Part shown: positions 1 through 12,460 of the stretch, one piece after another
Numbering within the stretch: position 1 is the first letter of the stretch
How the letters are laid out: each line of letters begins with the position of its first letter
Assembly (NCBI GenBank): GCA_013399895.1
Contig: VXBA01005469.1
Coordinates: 393,909-457,908, forward strand
Direction: 5' to 3'
From: Serilophus lunatus
Taxonomy: Eukaryota; Chordata; Aves; Passeriformes; Eurylaimidae
Length of the DNA: 64,000 nt
Made by a program: the position numbers and the translations under genes
The notes under the pieces: generated by a model
The model's database searches: none
What the model was told of the DNA's origin: nothing
Seen by the model: only the letters and a program-made list of their open reading frames with translations

Positions 1-1647
1 CTTGTGACCTTTAGAATTGTTTTCTGATAGTCACCCCTGCTTGCATGGGGGCCATTGTCCTCTCTCTTTTGCCTGTCATTTCCTGTCCTGCTGGTAATGC
101 CTCTGTGTCCCCTCTGCTTTCTTTTGGCTATTTTCAGTCAACCATCAGTGTTGAGCCTTGGGGGTCCTGATCAGTTTAGATGTAGAATGAGTGGCATTTT
201 GTAAAAAGGCATTTTTACCCCCTATAAAAGCAAAAATTACAGAATACCCACAACAAAACACCAAGCCCTCCAGATATTCTTTCAAGCCCAAGCAGGGATG
301 TTGCTGGAAAAATGTTAAAAATTAAAGCAGAACATAACTTCAAAAGGAATAAGAATTGTTTTCAACCCCAGGGTAGCTACAGTCAGAGCTCTGAAGTGTA
401 AACAGCAGGAGCAAACAGGTTTCATTGTCCTTGGTGAGAGCAGTGGCAGAGAGAAGCAGCATGTAATGACTCAGAAGGCAAACAGAGTCCCAAGATGCTA
501 TTAGTTACATGTGAGTTAGAAGTGGGAACTAAAAGTTGACAGGCTCAGTTTAAAAGCAAGATTCAGTCCAGGAAACTCGAGCCCCAGCTCAGGGGTACAG
601 TTCTCTTGCTGTTTACCAACAAGCTGAGGTTTTTTCCCTGCTGCTGTTGCTGCCTGCCACAGCCATTTCCCAGCCATTACACAGTGAGTGAGTGGCTTTC
701 TTTGCTGTACTGGCTGCTGTTACTTTAATTACATTCTCCTTCTCCCCTCTAATGAAATTATTTTGAATATGAGGGGGAGAAAGACATAATATAATGAAAA
801 TGTAACACTTCTGTAGCTTTTTGAGACACATCTTCACCCCAAATTACCAAGCATTATACATTTGCCATACTTTCAGTACCAGTTACTGCCTTTGAGTTGT
901 CACCATAGAGAATAAAAGCAGGAAGAGCTACCACCAATCTGCCTTCTTATTATCCTGCAGGCAAACAATTTTCCCACTCTGCTAAGAAGTGAGCAGCTTA
1001 CATTAGTGTTTTTCAACCCCTTTTTTATTAATGGACAATAAACTGAACATTTTCGAGTTGCACAGCAGACCCTTCACAAATTTCATACCATTCCCAGGGT
1101 AACATACACAAACACATTCTCCCCAGCCTCCTTTCACACAAGAAATCCCTGCAAGTGAGTGAGTCCTCCCCATGGAGCCACTAGTTCACAGAAAGGATAA
1201 AACTCTCCCCTGGTTTTGCACTTATGTTTTCCCTATGAATGTAATTGGGAAACTTTTATCTTTTCCTGTAGAAATGTTATTTCCTTTTGGCAGTGTGACC
1301 TCTTTGTCCCAGAGTCTGCAGTACTCTGGAGTGATGTTTTTTGTCTCTCATAAACAAGGACCTTCATTCAGGTCCTGTGTCCATGCTATAAATAATGGAT
1401 TTGGACTCACACTGTTTGTAGGTGTAATTTGAACAGCACTTACATGTTTAGATCTGTGTCTGATTGGTGTTATCAGCATTTAGGTGAGGAGAAGTGCACA
1501 CAGCTCTGGTTGGTATTTCCCTGTGCAACAGAACCCTGTTGGCTCTTGAGCTTCCTCTCTGTGTAAGGGAAGCTATCCAGGACCACCTGTTTCCTAGGAC
1601 AATGCCTGGAATGCCTCTCCTAAATAACAGATAGTTTGTGTAAGGAG
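1..1647. other. Intergenic sequence, no gene seen
   Basis: AT-leaning DNA with short open frames only (longest under 90 codons). None shows a recognisable domain, a signal peptide or a convincing splice-site pair. I see no tandem repeat or transposon end here. Confidence 0.6.
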
Positions 1648-2365
1648 GGATCTTTAAAGGTCATCTGATCCAATCCCTGTGCAATAAGCAGGGACATCTT
1701 AACCAGATCAGGTTCCTCAGAGCTCCTTCCAGCCTGCCCTTGAATGTTTTCAGGGATGAGGCATCCACTATCTCTCTGGCCAGCCTGTTCCAGTGTTTGA
1801 CCACCCTCACTGTAAACAAACCCTTTCCTTATATCTAATCTAAATTGACTTTTCTTCAGTTGTACCATTACCCCTTGTCCTGCCACAAAGGCCCTGCTGA
1901 AATGATTGTCACCATCCTTCTTACAGACCCCCTTCAAATACTGGAAGGCCACAGTGAGGTTTACCCAGAGCCTTCTCTGATCTCAACAGCCCAAATTCAG
2001 TCTGTCTTCATAGGAGAGCTGCTCCAGCCCTCTCGTCACCTTCGTGGCCTCCTCTGGACTCATTCCAACAGGTCCACATCCTTCTTGTGATGGATGCAGC
2101 ACTCCAGCTGGGGTTTCAGGAGAGTGGAGCTTAGGAGCAGAATCACCTCCTTCAACCTGCTGCCCACTCTGCTTTTGAGGCAGCTCAGGATACAATTTGC
2201 TTTCCAGGATGCCAGTGCCCATTGCCAGCTCGTGTCCAGCCTCTCATCCATCAGCACCCCCAAGTCCTTCTCAGCAGAGCTGCTCTCGACCCCTCCATTC
2301 CCCAGCCTGGACTGATTACAAGAGTTGCCCCAACCCCCATGCAGCACCTCGGACTTATTAAACCC
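1648..2365 (-). mobile_element. CR1 LINE fragment, 3' part of ORF2
   Basis: CR1 is the dominant non-LTR retrotransposon of birds. The plus-strand text runs as the reverse complement of CR1 from its 3' end: the lead-in 'ggtcatctgatccaa', the 'gcaataagcagggacatctt' block, then the segment corresponding to the C-terminal end of the reverse-transcriptase ORF. The minus-strand translation of 1983-2222 and 1620-1952 keeps CR1 ORF2 signatures (a GLEQLSYEDRL-like motif and an AFQYLKGVCKKDG-like motif), but the two lie in different frames, so the copy is dead. The 5' part is missing, as is usual for CR1. The edges are approximate. Confidence 0.9.
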
Positions 2366-5300
2366 CCAAGTAAACCAAAATTCTATGCCATGCATGGCTC
2401 TGTGCAGAGGAGGGGTGCAGGACCCTCGATCCAGGCCCTGCCCACCTGGCCGGGTTTTGGCCACCCCTGAGATGCTGTAGGGCAAGTGAGGGCATTTCTT
2501 GCTGGGGTGGTGGGAGGCTGGTGGAATGGGAAGGGTGGCATTAAAGGCCTCTAAGCTTAACATTTATCTCTGAAAATCGTCATTTGTCATTTATTTTGCC
2601 CCATATGAACGTGCTCAGTGTTCCTTTGGGCACCTTTATTCTGCCCCCATCCCTCAATGCTGCCCCCAAGGTCCCACAGAAATCTCCAACATGGAGCAGG
2701 AAAAGTGCCTATCCAAACTTACATCTCAAGTTGCTTTGCATTAGCCTCTCCAGAGCAGGTGGGGGTGATTTTCATGTCCCAGTCATCACATCTTTTTGAG
2801 CAGCAGATCACTCTGTCTCTGAATAGGTACTCCAGAGCAGTGAGAGGCACAGCTCCAACTGGTTGTATTTTTCACTCAAGAGCCTGCTAAAGGATTGATT
2901 AATTAATGAGTCTCTTAAAGTTCCCTGCTGCCTGCAAAACCAGAATGTGTGTTGCTACAGGCCTTAGTGCTTCTCACCTTGGAATTATAAATTTTGCAAA
3001 GGACTTTACCATCCAGTAAGGTAGAGATCAGGTAGAACAGTAGCATCAGAAGTTAAAAGCTTTGCCTTACATTGGTACACTGCTGTGTCCTTCCTGAGGA
3101 CCAGCTTATCTATTTGTTGTTACTAAATTTATGCACCATCATAGAAAAGACATTCATGGTCCCTGCAAATGTGCCTCTGACTGCAGAATTCCGGGGGGGT
3201 ATGGGTTAAAGCAAGCCAGCCAAGCAAGAAGTGCCCAGAGGCCACCAGCACCGTGGGACTGTGCCCTGTTGGGAAGGGCACAGCCCACCATGGCTTACTG
3301 CTGCTGCCTCTGGGCTCTCCTTAGGGAACCACCTTGCAGCACCCTGTCAGCATCCCTGACAAGGGGTTTGCAACCCCTCTGTCATCTTCGGATCAGTAAG
3401 ACTGCAAGATGGGCGAGGTTACTAAAATGAAGACTACCTTAGCTACCTGCTTTGAAGTGTAGGCCTCCACAGCTAAAGTCTGAGCCAACACCTGCCTAAA
3501 ATGCAGGTCCTACAATCTTTGCAAATGAACTTGGCTGCTATTGCTGAGTGCATGCAGAAAGGATGTGTGGGCCTGGTACCTGGAACATTTTTCTTTAGAA
3601 CTCGAAGTCCCAGCTCCTTGATCTGAAGATATTAGCACAACCAAGTGCCCAGGATTTTTGAGAAAGTAGAACTTCTTCAGACCACAGTGCACGTTCATCC
3701 CAGGGCAGCTGATTCAGAGAGAGTGCAGTGTGCACCCCCAGCAGAGAGAACCCACTGATACAACTGGGAACCCGTGGCTTTGCAGAACAGAGCTGCCCAG
3801 ACTCGGAGAGCACATGCATAAACAGGCCCTCACCTGATGCACAGAGTGACAGAACTTGTGTGGGTAGCAGGATCTGAGCCTAAGGTATGTTTTAAGTAGT
3901 ACTGGGGGAGTGAAATGGTGAAAAGTGTTTGGGATTTTTTGTTCAGGTTTTTTTTTGTGTGTGTGGTTGTTTTTTTTCTTCTTCTTCTTTAAATAGAAAT
4001 ATGTATTTTTATATATATATATAAATTTTGAACCCCACTTCTCAGAAGAGAGATCTGAGACTGCTTTCTGTTCAAGTCAGTAAGGTGCCTCAGTGGAAAA
4101 TTTCACTCCCCAGTTTCAGTAAAATGCAACCTAGGCTGGTTTTTGTGAATGTGAGAGGAAAGTTACTGCAGCAGAGCTCTGTAATCAAGAGATCTCCACG
4201 CACAGCCTTGTCATCCTGATGAGAGACAGCTCTTAATTAAGCTGAAATGCTACATTGTAGCTGAAACAATCCTAATTGTCTCAACTTCCCTGTCATGTCA
4301 ATGAGCCTGGAGTTACAGAGCTCCCAACAACAAGGGGTTTTAGAGGATTTCAAGTGAACTTTAAAAGTTCAACATTCAAATATGTGCAGTATGCAGAGAA
4401 CACATTTCAAAATGTGTTTGAAGAGCAGAAGCATAGTTTTGTAGCACTTCAAAGATCTTTGAAAGGCAGGATGTGGTTAGCATCCCAAGTATTGCTGTGG
4501 AGAGCTGAGATCCACGCACTTCTGTGAAAAGCTCAACTTCTCAACTCTACTTGCAAGCAAGTCAATTAAGAAGCAGCCCTTGCAGCAAAGCTTAACTGAT
4601 TTCCTGTTTGAGCATCTCGACTACACCGATTTCATGATTAAACTTGTTCAGATTAATGGGAAAAACAACAAGAAGCCACGGTCAAAATGATGCACAAACT
4701 ATTTAGGTTAACAAGCGAGGACAATGGTGTTTGTGGAGCAGCTGGTAGGGAGAGCTTGGAGGAGAAAAGGAAAACAGCTGCCTGGAGATAAGCACTAAAT
4801 TCAAGCACAGGAGCAAAGTGAAGGGGAACATGCTGCTGTGCTTTAACACATCAAGTGGCAATACAGAAATGCTGCAGGAATACCAATCCACTTGCTCAGC
4901 TGATCAGTACCCTTAGGTTACATCTACACTGGTACATAATACAGCCCCAGGCAGTGAACCTGGGTGCTCTGCATAAGGGATTAGTGTCCTATATTCTCTA
5001 CATACAGTATGTTCTGGAGTAAAATTTTTTGCAGTAGTCCACATTCAGTAACTCTAACCACCATTAGAGTCTGTCCATTAGGGTACCTACAGCAAGAGCT
5101 ACAAGTCTAGAGGACTAGGCCACGAGATATAGTAAAACCAAGATGTGGTCCAGGCCAAGATTAGTTAGACATTTTTAGAAAGCCAGCTCTCTGAGAAGTC
5201 ATGTAGCAGGGTTACAGGCAAATCCCCACATCTTTTTTTGTTGCCAGCCTGTAAAGAGGCTGGTCCCAAAATGTCCCACTGCCCATTCTTCCTGCACCTC

Positions 5301-7742
5301 TATGAATGACTAAGAGAGAACATGAAAATATCCTTAGATGTTGTTTCTTGGCTTCCAGGTAAGGGAAACCTGAACTGACCATACAATTAGGCTGAATTTT
5401 TTGCTATGGGCTTTGAACTAGGGGGTTTGCAGCAAATGAACAGAGAGAGCACAAAGTGCCTTGGCTTGTCATGGCAAGTGGGAACAGAGTGAAGGCAGAG
5501 GGGCTGTGCCGCCCAGCAGTGTCGGTGTGAGGACTCACTGGGTGCAGACAACACCCATCAGCAGGTTCTCCATGTGCCTAGTCTGAAAAATATACACAAG
5601 CAGTGTTAGAGCAGGACAGTTCACCTGGCCTAGTACTACTTGGCACCTTTTGTGGTGCAGATGTCACCATCCTGTTCGTGGCCTTGCTTTGTGCTTTCCA
5701 CAAATGTATGCAGTAGGATGTTACTCCAACTCCAAGAGACACGTTTGCAGCCAGTTCACAGAGAAAAACTTGCCTTCAGAATAAATACATATTTTGATAA
5801 CATTATGTGCAGCAAGGACACCACAGAAATGAACTGTAGATTCCATCCTCTTGTGGCAACGGATGGGGCTGGGAATGCAGAAACAACAAAGGCAGCATGT
5901 CAGGCTTTTCCAGGTCTAGTCCTTCCTAGAAAAATTAAAAAAAAAAAGAAGAAAGAAAAGCAACAATCATTTTAAATGATGTGTTTCTTGGGAATTAACA
6001 GCAATACTGGACACATTATTTCTTTCATTTTTTTGGCCTATCTGGTTCTCTGACCCCATGCCTCTCAGTGGTACACACTCTGCTCTTCATGAGGCTGTGG
6101 GCTAGATTGGACTAATGGAGTTTAAAATGAACTCTTCAAAGTCTGTCATTTGAGAAGCATGGATAACTTTATGGATCTTGGAGCACAGTCATGTGAACAC
6201 TCACTCAGCACAGCTGTATTAGTGCAGGCTCCTGGGGAGAAGGTGGGAGTGAAGTAAGACCAAATTAGTAAAACCAGATCTACTCCAATGGAGCATGAAG
6301 CTGTGCCCTCTGTGGTAGCAGTTGGTGGCTAAGGGAGGAATGGATGTTACTCAGCCAGTCGTTCCAGTCATATTCTGGTCACAGCCTGTTCGTTCCCCTA
6401 TGCTCCTCATGCTGAGTGTTCTCTCTTCCCCAAATATCTCCCCCATTTGGGAGCTCCCCTCTGTGTGAAAGCTCATTGCTGCCCCCAGGCCCATGCGAGG
6501 TGCTGAAAATAAAAACGCTGCAGCACAGCAGATTCGATCGCTTCGTTTTGCTGCCTGAAGCACACTATGGTTTCTTCCCGTTTGTCTCCGTGGGTGGGGC
6601 AGGCATTTCAGTATACACTGCCACGTTCATTACAGAGACTTCTTCCATGCTAGAGATATCAACATCTTTGTTATTACTGCCAGCTCCAAGCTCCCCCGCA
6701 CCAAGCGGTCGCCTGAGCTAGAATTCCTTCTAAGGACAGACTCCCAGCAGTAGTAGTCTCCTCCTTAAAGTGAGGAAGATCTCTTTGGAGGTCAGTTCCT
6801 TCTGCTTTCTCAGAATCCTGCCTCCCCCATATTCCTTAGAAAGTCATTATTAAAATTCTCAAAACCACTCACAAAACTCTCGCAGAAATTCTAGAAATCA
6901 GTGTCATAATTACCTCGTTAGAATCATTAACAACTCAGAACCTTAGCATTAGAATTGAAAAGTTTTATGAAAGAAAAAATGTTTAAAATCTAATATAAAA
7001 TCAAAGTCTGATGGAGCTTATTTTTCAAATGTCATCCTTTTTCTGTCCATCAACTGACAAAAGAACACAATTAAAAAAGTCATCTTAAATACTTTTAAAA
7101 GCTTTCTAAAAACATTCCTAAAGTGCCACCCACAAAAACATCCAAACAAGAATCTGAGAAAAATACATAATTAGGATGTTAATTTACTTAATTGCTGCCG
7201 AGGACTAAGCTGTCAGACAGCAGTGTCATTTAGCAATGATACAACCCAAAAAATCCCAAGCCCCCAAACAGCATCAGCTGGGCCCACAACATGTACACAG
7301 TGGAACCCAACACCATCTAAACCCAAGACTACCAGCAAGTGGGAGAACGTGGGTTCTCTGGGAAGCAACCATCCCAGGCCGTGCCCTGCTGTGAGGGAAA
7401 ACCCAGGCAGCTTGTACAGAAAACAGGTACAAATTTTAGATGGTGTTTACTGGGATAAAAACCACTCCTCACTAGAAATAACAGAGAAGGGCAGTGATCC
7501 TTGGAAAGTCTCTTTGTTCTCCTGTCTGTCCTTGAACCATACTGTATAAGCACCTTCCTGTTCCTCATCTCTAAAAAAGAGGCTTCAGGACAACCACCAC
7601 ACCACAATGAACATGCACCAGTTCTTTGCTTGAGCGTCTGGGCGGTGCTCACAAACAGATTCATCCAGAAGGAAAAGAGACAGGTCCTGAGCATCCTCTC
7701 CCCCGAAGTTTGTGCCCCACACAAGGCGCCTGGGGAGCAGCT
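2366..7742. other. Intergenic sequence, no gene seen
   Basis: More than 5 kb with no supportable gene. Short open frames (for example 3131-3430, 5640-5975, 6416-6721 and 7329-7724 on the minus strand) have no domain signatures. There is a small T-rich and TTC-rich patch with a short (AT)n near 3950-4025. The last few hundred bases before 7743 would be the 3' flank or 3' UTR of the minus-strand zinc-finger locus. I found no clear AATAAA on the minus strand close to its stop. Confidence 0.5.
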
Positions 7743-8622
7743 TTATGCCTCCCCAGCACCAGGAAGCTTCCTATGGTCCGTACGGCTTTCTCCTCTCCAC
7801 CAGTTACTCTGTGCGGTGTTTCTGGTGGCGCACCAGCGGGGCTGGAGCCGAAAGCTTTCCCCACGCTGGGTGCAGTGGTAGGGCTGCTCCCCACCGTGGC
7901 TGAGGGTGTGCTCGGTGAGGTTGGAGTTGCTGCACTGTCTGCATTTGTAGGGCGTCTGCCCAGTGTGGGTGCGCGTGTGCTCCACGAGCTCGGAGCTCTG
8001 CCCAAAACACTTCCCACGCTGCCCGCAGGCGTGTGGCCGGACGCCGCCGTGGGCTGGCCGGTGCTGCCCGAGCTGGGAGTGTTGGCTGAAGCTTTTCCCA
8101 CAGGCTGGGCACTGGTAGGGCCGCTCGCCCCCAGGCATCCGCTGGTGTTGGGTGCAGGTGGAGCTGTCGCCGAAGAACTTCCCGCACTGGCCGCACGCGT
8201 ACGGCTCGAGCCCCGCGTGGATGCGCTGGGGCCTGGGGGGGTTGGAGCTCCGGCTGAAGCTCTTCCCACACTCGGCACAGGCGTAGGGTTTCTGGCCCGT
8301 GTGGACTCGCTGGTGCTGGATGAGATGGGAGCTCTGGCCGAAGCCCTTGCCACACTGGGAGCAGATGGTGGCCGCTCTACGCGAGGCACTCGCCGTGAAG
8401 CCGCTGCCGTCCTTCTCTCCCGCCTTTGTACCAGGCTGGTATCAGAACTAGGAAGCTTAACCTCCTCTTCCTCCTCATATCCACCTTGCTGAGTCTCTGA
8501 GGAACCATGCTAGCTTCCACGGCTGTCCCCAAACTGTTCCTCTCCTCCTCTGGCCCTCACTGCCAATACATCCTGCAGATATGTGCTTGCAAGGTGATCT
8601 GGAAGGGGCCCTGGCTCACCAC
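7743..8622 (-). pseudogene. Terminal zinc-finger exon, seven eroded C2H2 repeats
   Basis: The acceptor is a T-rich run ending in TAG just before 8622. The first part (8622-8440) encodes a linker with an acidic stretch of five glutamates near 8470, interrupted by TAG at 8512-8510. In another frame, open from 8441 to a TAA at 7745-7743, seven finger repeats run from about 8369 to 7800. Finger 1 (CSQC...HQRVH) and finger 4 (CPAC...HRPAH) look complete. Finger 2 has proline for the first histidine, finger 3 proline for the second histidine, finger 5 arginine for the second cysteine. Finger 6 is shortened between its cysteines and histidines, and finger 7 is barely recognisable. TG(Q/E)(K/T)P-type linkers survive in part. 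The exon is GC- and CpG-rich against its flanks, so the other strand is also open for long stretches by chance. Confidence 0.8.
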
Positions 8623-9074
8623 CTAGAAAAAAAATATGACTCAGGGATTCTCAGTGGGAAGTGGCACAATGGACAAGGGGCAGGCTGTTATTCTAGGGAG
8701 CCTGGTCTGCACCGTGTAGGAGAAGCAGGAAAGGGAAGACTGGGAACAAATTGAAACCCAGCTGCAGGAGATGCTTTATGACCTTGTCATGTGTCAGAGT
8801 ATTTGTGCCATGAACATTTGTGCCATTTGAGCCAAGGGCAACGCCAGTTGCGTCTCCTTGTCCCCAAAAAATCTTCACATGTTGTCTTCTTAATATTCTC
8901 TCTTGCTATACACACCCTTAACCACAGGCTGACAAAGGCAAGCAGGCTGCCTGCCCTGAGGGGGAAAGAGCAAGTCTCAATATGAGCTGCATGAAATAAA
9001 GTGGCTTAAATGACACTGAGGCATCTCAAAGAGCATTTCTCTGTGTTTATAAACTTACATAACTTGTTCCTCAC

Positions 9075-9164
9075 CCATGTGTGTCTTCTCCAAGGCATCA
9101 TGGTCTTCTTCTTCTTCTTCTTGGTCCATCTGTGCAATTACATCAGGTTCATCAATCAGGAACC
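9075..9164 (-). pseudogene. KRAB B-box-like exon of the zinc-finger locus
   Basis: On the minus strand a T-rich acceptor ending AAG precedes GGTTCCTG at 9164, and a GTGAGG donor starts at 9074. The 90-base exon encodes GF-L-IDEPDVIAQMD followed by five glutamates. This matches the KRAB B-box pattern of a glycine and aromatic residue, then a PDVI core, a QLE/QMD step and an acidic run. The exon starts in phase 1, as KRAB-B exons commonly do, and ends with one base of a codon, matching the two-base start of the exon at 8622. The B-box supports corepressor recruitment in KRAB proteins. The call rests on the PDVI core and the splice phases. Confidence 0.65.
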
Positions 9165-11689
9165 CTTCTTACAGGAGCAAAAAAAAGTAGTCTTAGTTGA
9201 ATATTCCACAGGAGATTATCATATGTCTTAAAATCTACTGCCTCTGCTGAATACCAGGAACAAGCAGAGTGGTTCCATAAAAGAATGGAGTCAACTAAGC
9301 AACAAACATTTATGGACATCTTGTGCATTACTGAGGTATCTGGTGTCAGGTATTTTCCTTACAGGGGACTCAAGGTTGCCCCTTTTCTAATAAGTGATAC
9401 ACATTAGGGCATGCACCAGACATGCTGGACTCAGAACAGGTTGACAGTAATCATAGATACAGGTGTAAGCAAAGAATGAACCCCAAACATAACTGAAATT
9501 CTTTAATAATGACAATCAAGACTTATTACTCTCTTAAGAGTATTTTAAATAGAAAATTACATTTTAGACATCAGAACTTCATTTTCTTACTTGCTCTTCT
9601 TTCTCCTCCAAGACTCTCAGGCTGAGACAGAAAACCTCAACAAAAAAGCAATTTGATGTCTTGTCTGCTCTAGCTGGATTCTGCCAGTTGCCAGCCTGGC
9701 ATCCCTGCTGAGCTCCAACAACCACCATGAACACAATTGTTGGGCAGGGTGCTCTTACAAATGCCAGCAGTACCCAAGACAAGAATTTTTCCATCAGTAT
9801 TTACTGTTTTGAGGCCAAAACCAGTCAGACAGTAAGTAACAGCAATTAGCATCAAGAGGCAGTTGCTTCAGAAAAAAGGTAGAAGAACAGGGAAAATACA
9901 GTGATAAAAAATATCTCACTTTAGTTTAAAAAGTAAGACTCAAAGATGGCAGGGAAGGATATCATGGGGATGAATCTATGACCAGAGAGAGACGTGCATC
10001 ACAGCTAAAGCTGAGATCACTTATGGAAATATTTTTAAAGCATTTAAGACATTACTTTCCCCCCCCTCCTCTTTTAGCCTTCACAGTTACTTAATACTAG
10101 TTTGCATTACTTCAAAGATGCTGTACTCTGCTTCAAGCTGCCATCCTCTGTGGCCAACCAACACCTCTGGACAACTACTCCAGCTCCAGATGGGATTGAC
10201 TCAACTGGACAGATGAGTGCTGCTGCAAACAAACAGAGCAAACTGATGAGTGCCTGGTCCTGGACCACTTCATCCACCATCAACAGCTATTTAATGATGG
10301 GTAATAAGAGATTGGATAGTGCCAGAATCAAGGACACAGCTCACGTGCAGGGAACCAAGTTTTGGACCCACCAGTCTTTAAGTCTTTTATTCTATGTGGC
10401 CAAGCTGGACACAAAGAAAGTGAGCAAGTAAAAGACTGAAATCTTGACCTGCAGAACCACGAAGAAAGAAACAGATAAGAAAAAAAGAAGCTTTAGGGGA
10501 AAAAAAAAAAAGCTGTGAAAGTTAATATTCTGAATCCCTACTTTAAATATTTGCTGAATGCTGAGGTGGACCACCCCTGCAGCCGGATCGTTTCCAGCAG
10601 TTCCAAGCCAATATACAAAGGGGGGTTGCTTTCTGCAGCCCTGCAGCTCTCAGGATTTTGCCACTACTGAGACTTTGTGCTGCAGCAGTTTGGCAGCACA
10701 AGCCGACCAAGCTATTTACATGCTGCACGGTGCAGCAGATGGGCCACCCCCGCTCCAGAGCAGGAGGAGCCAGAACCGTGTCCACACACAGCCCTTTCCC
10801 CCAGGCAACTCGCCACAAACAGAAGGGGTTTGCTCTGAAAGCTGTCAGCAAACAGGAACTTTGGAGGAGCAAATCCACCAGCATTTTAGAGGTGGTACCA
10901 GCATCTGACAAACGCCCAACAATCACCACCCCAGGAAATATATAAGCAGGCAGACAAGGTAGAAGGAGGAGTTCCCTTCTGACCCTACAAAAATTCCCTG
11001 GCTTAGGCTGCCACTGAGACACTGCTGCTATGCTCAGATTTGCTGTGGCAGCTCAGCAGAAAGCACATAAACTTCAGCAGTCTGTAGGAAGTTCCCGTAA
11101 TTGCAGTCATGTCTCTGTGAAAGGAGGGTACCAACTCCATCAACAGAGGGGACCTTCCTGCAGGGTTTCATCTGTTACTAGCAGAAGCAGTCACTTGGGC
11201 GTATTGGGTTACTGCTTGGAAGTGGAAACCAAAACAGGAGTGTGTGGATTTACTGTAGACAACACTGACAGCTTTACTAAAACAAATTATGAAGGATATC
11301 CAATATGGACCTTCACTGGGGGCTGTGCAAACACACCATGCTGCTCCCAGAGCCTTGGCTTTGGTATCGTGGCAGCTTATTTTTGTAGATGGATCCTACA
11401 ATGAAAGTTCTTTACCTTGGCTACTCATTTTCTCTTCTGAGCACTGGGGTCCGTATTGCTCCCATGGCTCTACCGAGGTGTGGAGGTTATGGGAGCTCCA
11501 TACTTCAGCTTCTGAGCACTCTCCACATGGTTGTGCCAGGCATGACGGCAGAAACATGCAATTTAGAAGGTGGCATTTGAATCTTCCTCTCTCCAACTAA
11601 TTTTTGGCATAGATAATGTTTGCAGCAAAATCAAAAGGGGAAGACATTTTTTTTTAATCGTAGAAAGCAGTTAAATAGGCAGCTGCACG
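9165..11689. other. Upstream region of the zinc-finger locus, no exon identified
   Basis: If the zinc-finger gene is real, its KRAB-A and 5' exons should be here on the minus strand, but I found no sequence encoding a KRAB-A motif. Open frames at 10102-10431 (+), 10543-11022 (-) and 11030-11404 (+) are 109 to 159 codons long and show no recognisable domain. They may be chance. Confidence 0.45.
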
Positions 11690-12460
11690 CATTTCTCTTG
11701 GGTGGGATGAGCCCCCTTTCCGTGCTGCCGGGTTTCTCCAGGAGCGGCCCTGCCCGGCTCGGGCAGGAGGGTGGGGACCGGCGGAGGGCCCGGGCAAGCT
11801 GCCACTGACAGGGGGGCACGGAGTGCCTTTGGGGAACGGGGATCTTGCACGGAGCAGGGGCAGGGCTGCGGTGCTGGTGCGGCCAGGAGCAGCGGGTGGG
11901 AGCCGAGGAAAGCCAGGCACCCGCTCTGCCGGCAGGTGCGACGGCCAACCGCGCTGCGGGCAAGGGATGGCAGCACGCGGGGATGGACAAGCTGGCCCTC
12001 CCCTGCCCTGAGCTGCATCCCACCCCCTCCTCCGGCCGCCTCCTTCCTTCGCAGGGCCGGCAGACCAAGGCTCAGCCGGGATAGCCCCGCAGTGCTGGGA
12101 CACCCCCGCAGTGCTGGAACACCCCCGCAGTGCTGGGACACCCCCGCAGTGCTGGGATACCCCCGCAGTGCTGGGATAGCCCCGCAGCCCCGGGTATCCC
12201 GCAGCCCCGGGTGTCCCGCAGCCCCAGTGCCCGCGCCCCGCTCCGTGCGCGCCTGGCGGGGTCCCCCCTTTGTGACCCTGTGCCCGCGGGGGGAGGGATG
12301 GGCTCCTCGCCTTCAGCCCTTCAGGAGCCTTAAGCCAGAACCTCTCTGCAGGTTTTGCCCACGGGCGGGTCCTCGCCCGTCCCAGGGGTTGGATACTTGT
12401 GGTTTCGCGGGTTGTTGTGTGTGCTCAAGTGCTTTCCCTTATGCTCTGGAATAAAATGAA
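11690..12460. promoter_or_regulatory. CpG-island-like segment, candidate promoter
   Basis: The DNA switches abruptly to high GC with many CpG dinucleotides (for example 'tgcccggctcgggcagg' near 11750 and 'ccgcgccccgctccgtgcgcg' near 12232) and returns to normal composition at about 12400. In vertebrates such islands usually mark promoters. The nearest candidate is the minus-strand zinc-finger locus, whose 5' end would be on this side. A plus-strand open frame of 227 codons (11771-12454) ends at a TAA inside an AATAAA (12450-12455). Both strands carry several overlapping long frames, as expected where stop codons are rare, so coding is not supported. Confidence 0.5.
12084..12228 (+). repeat. 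GC-rich minisatellite in the CpG segment
   Basis: About five tandem copies of an 18-20 base unit, 'ccccgcagtgctgggacac' with small changes (12084-12180), pass into three shorter copies of 'ccccgcagccccgggtgtc' (12181-12228). The second type keeps the 'ccccgcag' start, which suggests one array whose 3' half of the unit was replaced. Confidence 0.85.

Larger units (their letters stand above)
7743..9164 (-). pseudogene. Degraded KRAB-type C2H2 zinc-finger gene, 3' part
   Basis: KRAB zinc-finger proteins are nuclear DNA-binding repressors in which KRAB recruits a corepressor and the finger array picks the target. Two exons fit on the minus strand: a KRAB-B-like exon (9164-9075) and a terminal exon (8622-7743) carrying the fingers. 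The phases agree: the first exon ends with one base of a codon and the second opens with the two bases that complete it. The gene looks broken. In the spliced frame there is a TAG stop at 8512-8510. The finger array is in a different frame from the upstream linker, so an indel must lie within about 8381-8441. Most fingers have lost a zinc ligand. I did not find a KRAB-A exon; it should lie between 9165 and about 12 kb. The alternative is a live gene with assembly errors in GC-rich sequence. No ortholog is assigned. Confidence 0.75.

Noticed and set aside
8435..8437. Alternative splice acceptor 'gataccag' that would skip the stop and frameshift of the zinc-finger exon
   Set aside because: Joining the B-box exon (which leaves one base) to 8435 puts the finger array out of frame.
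7626..8492. 288-codon plus-strand open frame with Ala/Leu/Val/Gly-rich repeats
   Set aside because: It is the antisense shadow of the zinc-finger exon. Its periodic composition follows from the 84-base finger repeat on the minus strand.
11631..12141. Three overlapping minus-strand frames of 145-156 codons
   Set aside because: All lie in CpG-rich DNA where stop codons are rare. They have no domain, and all three frames are open at once.
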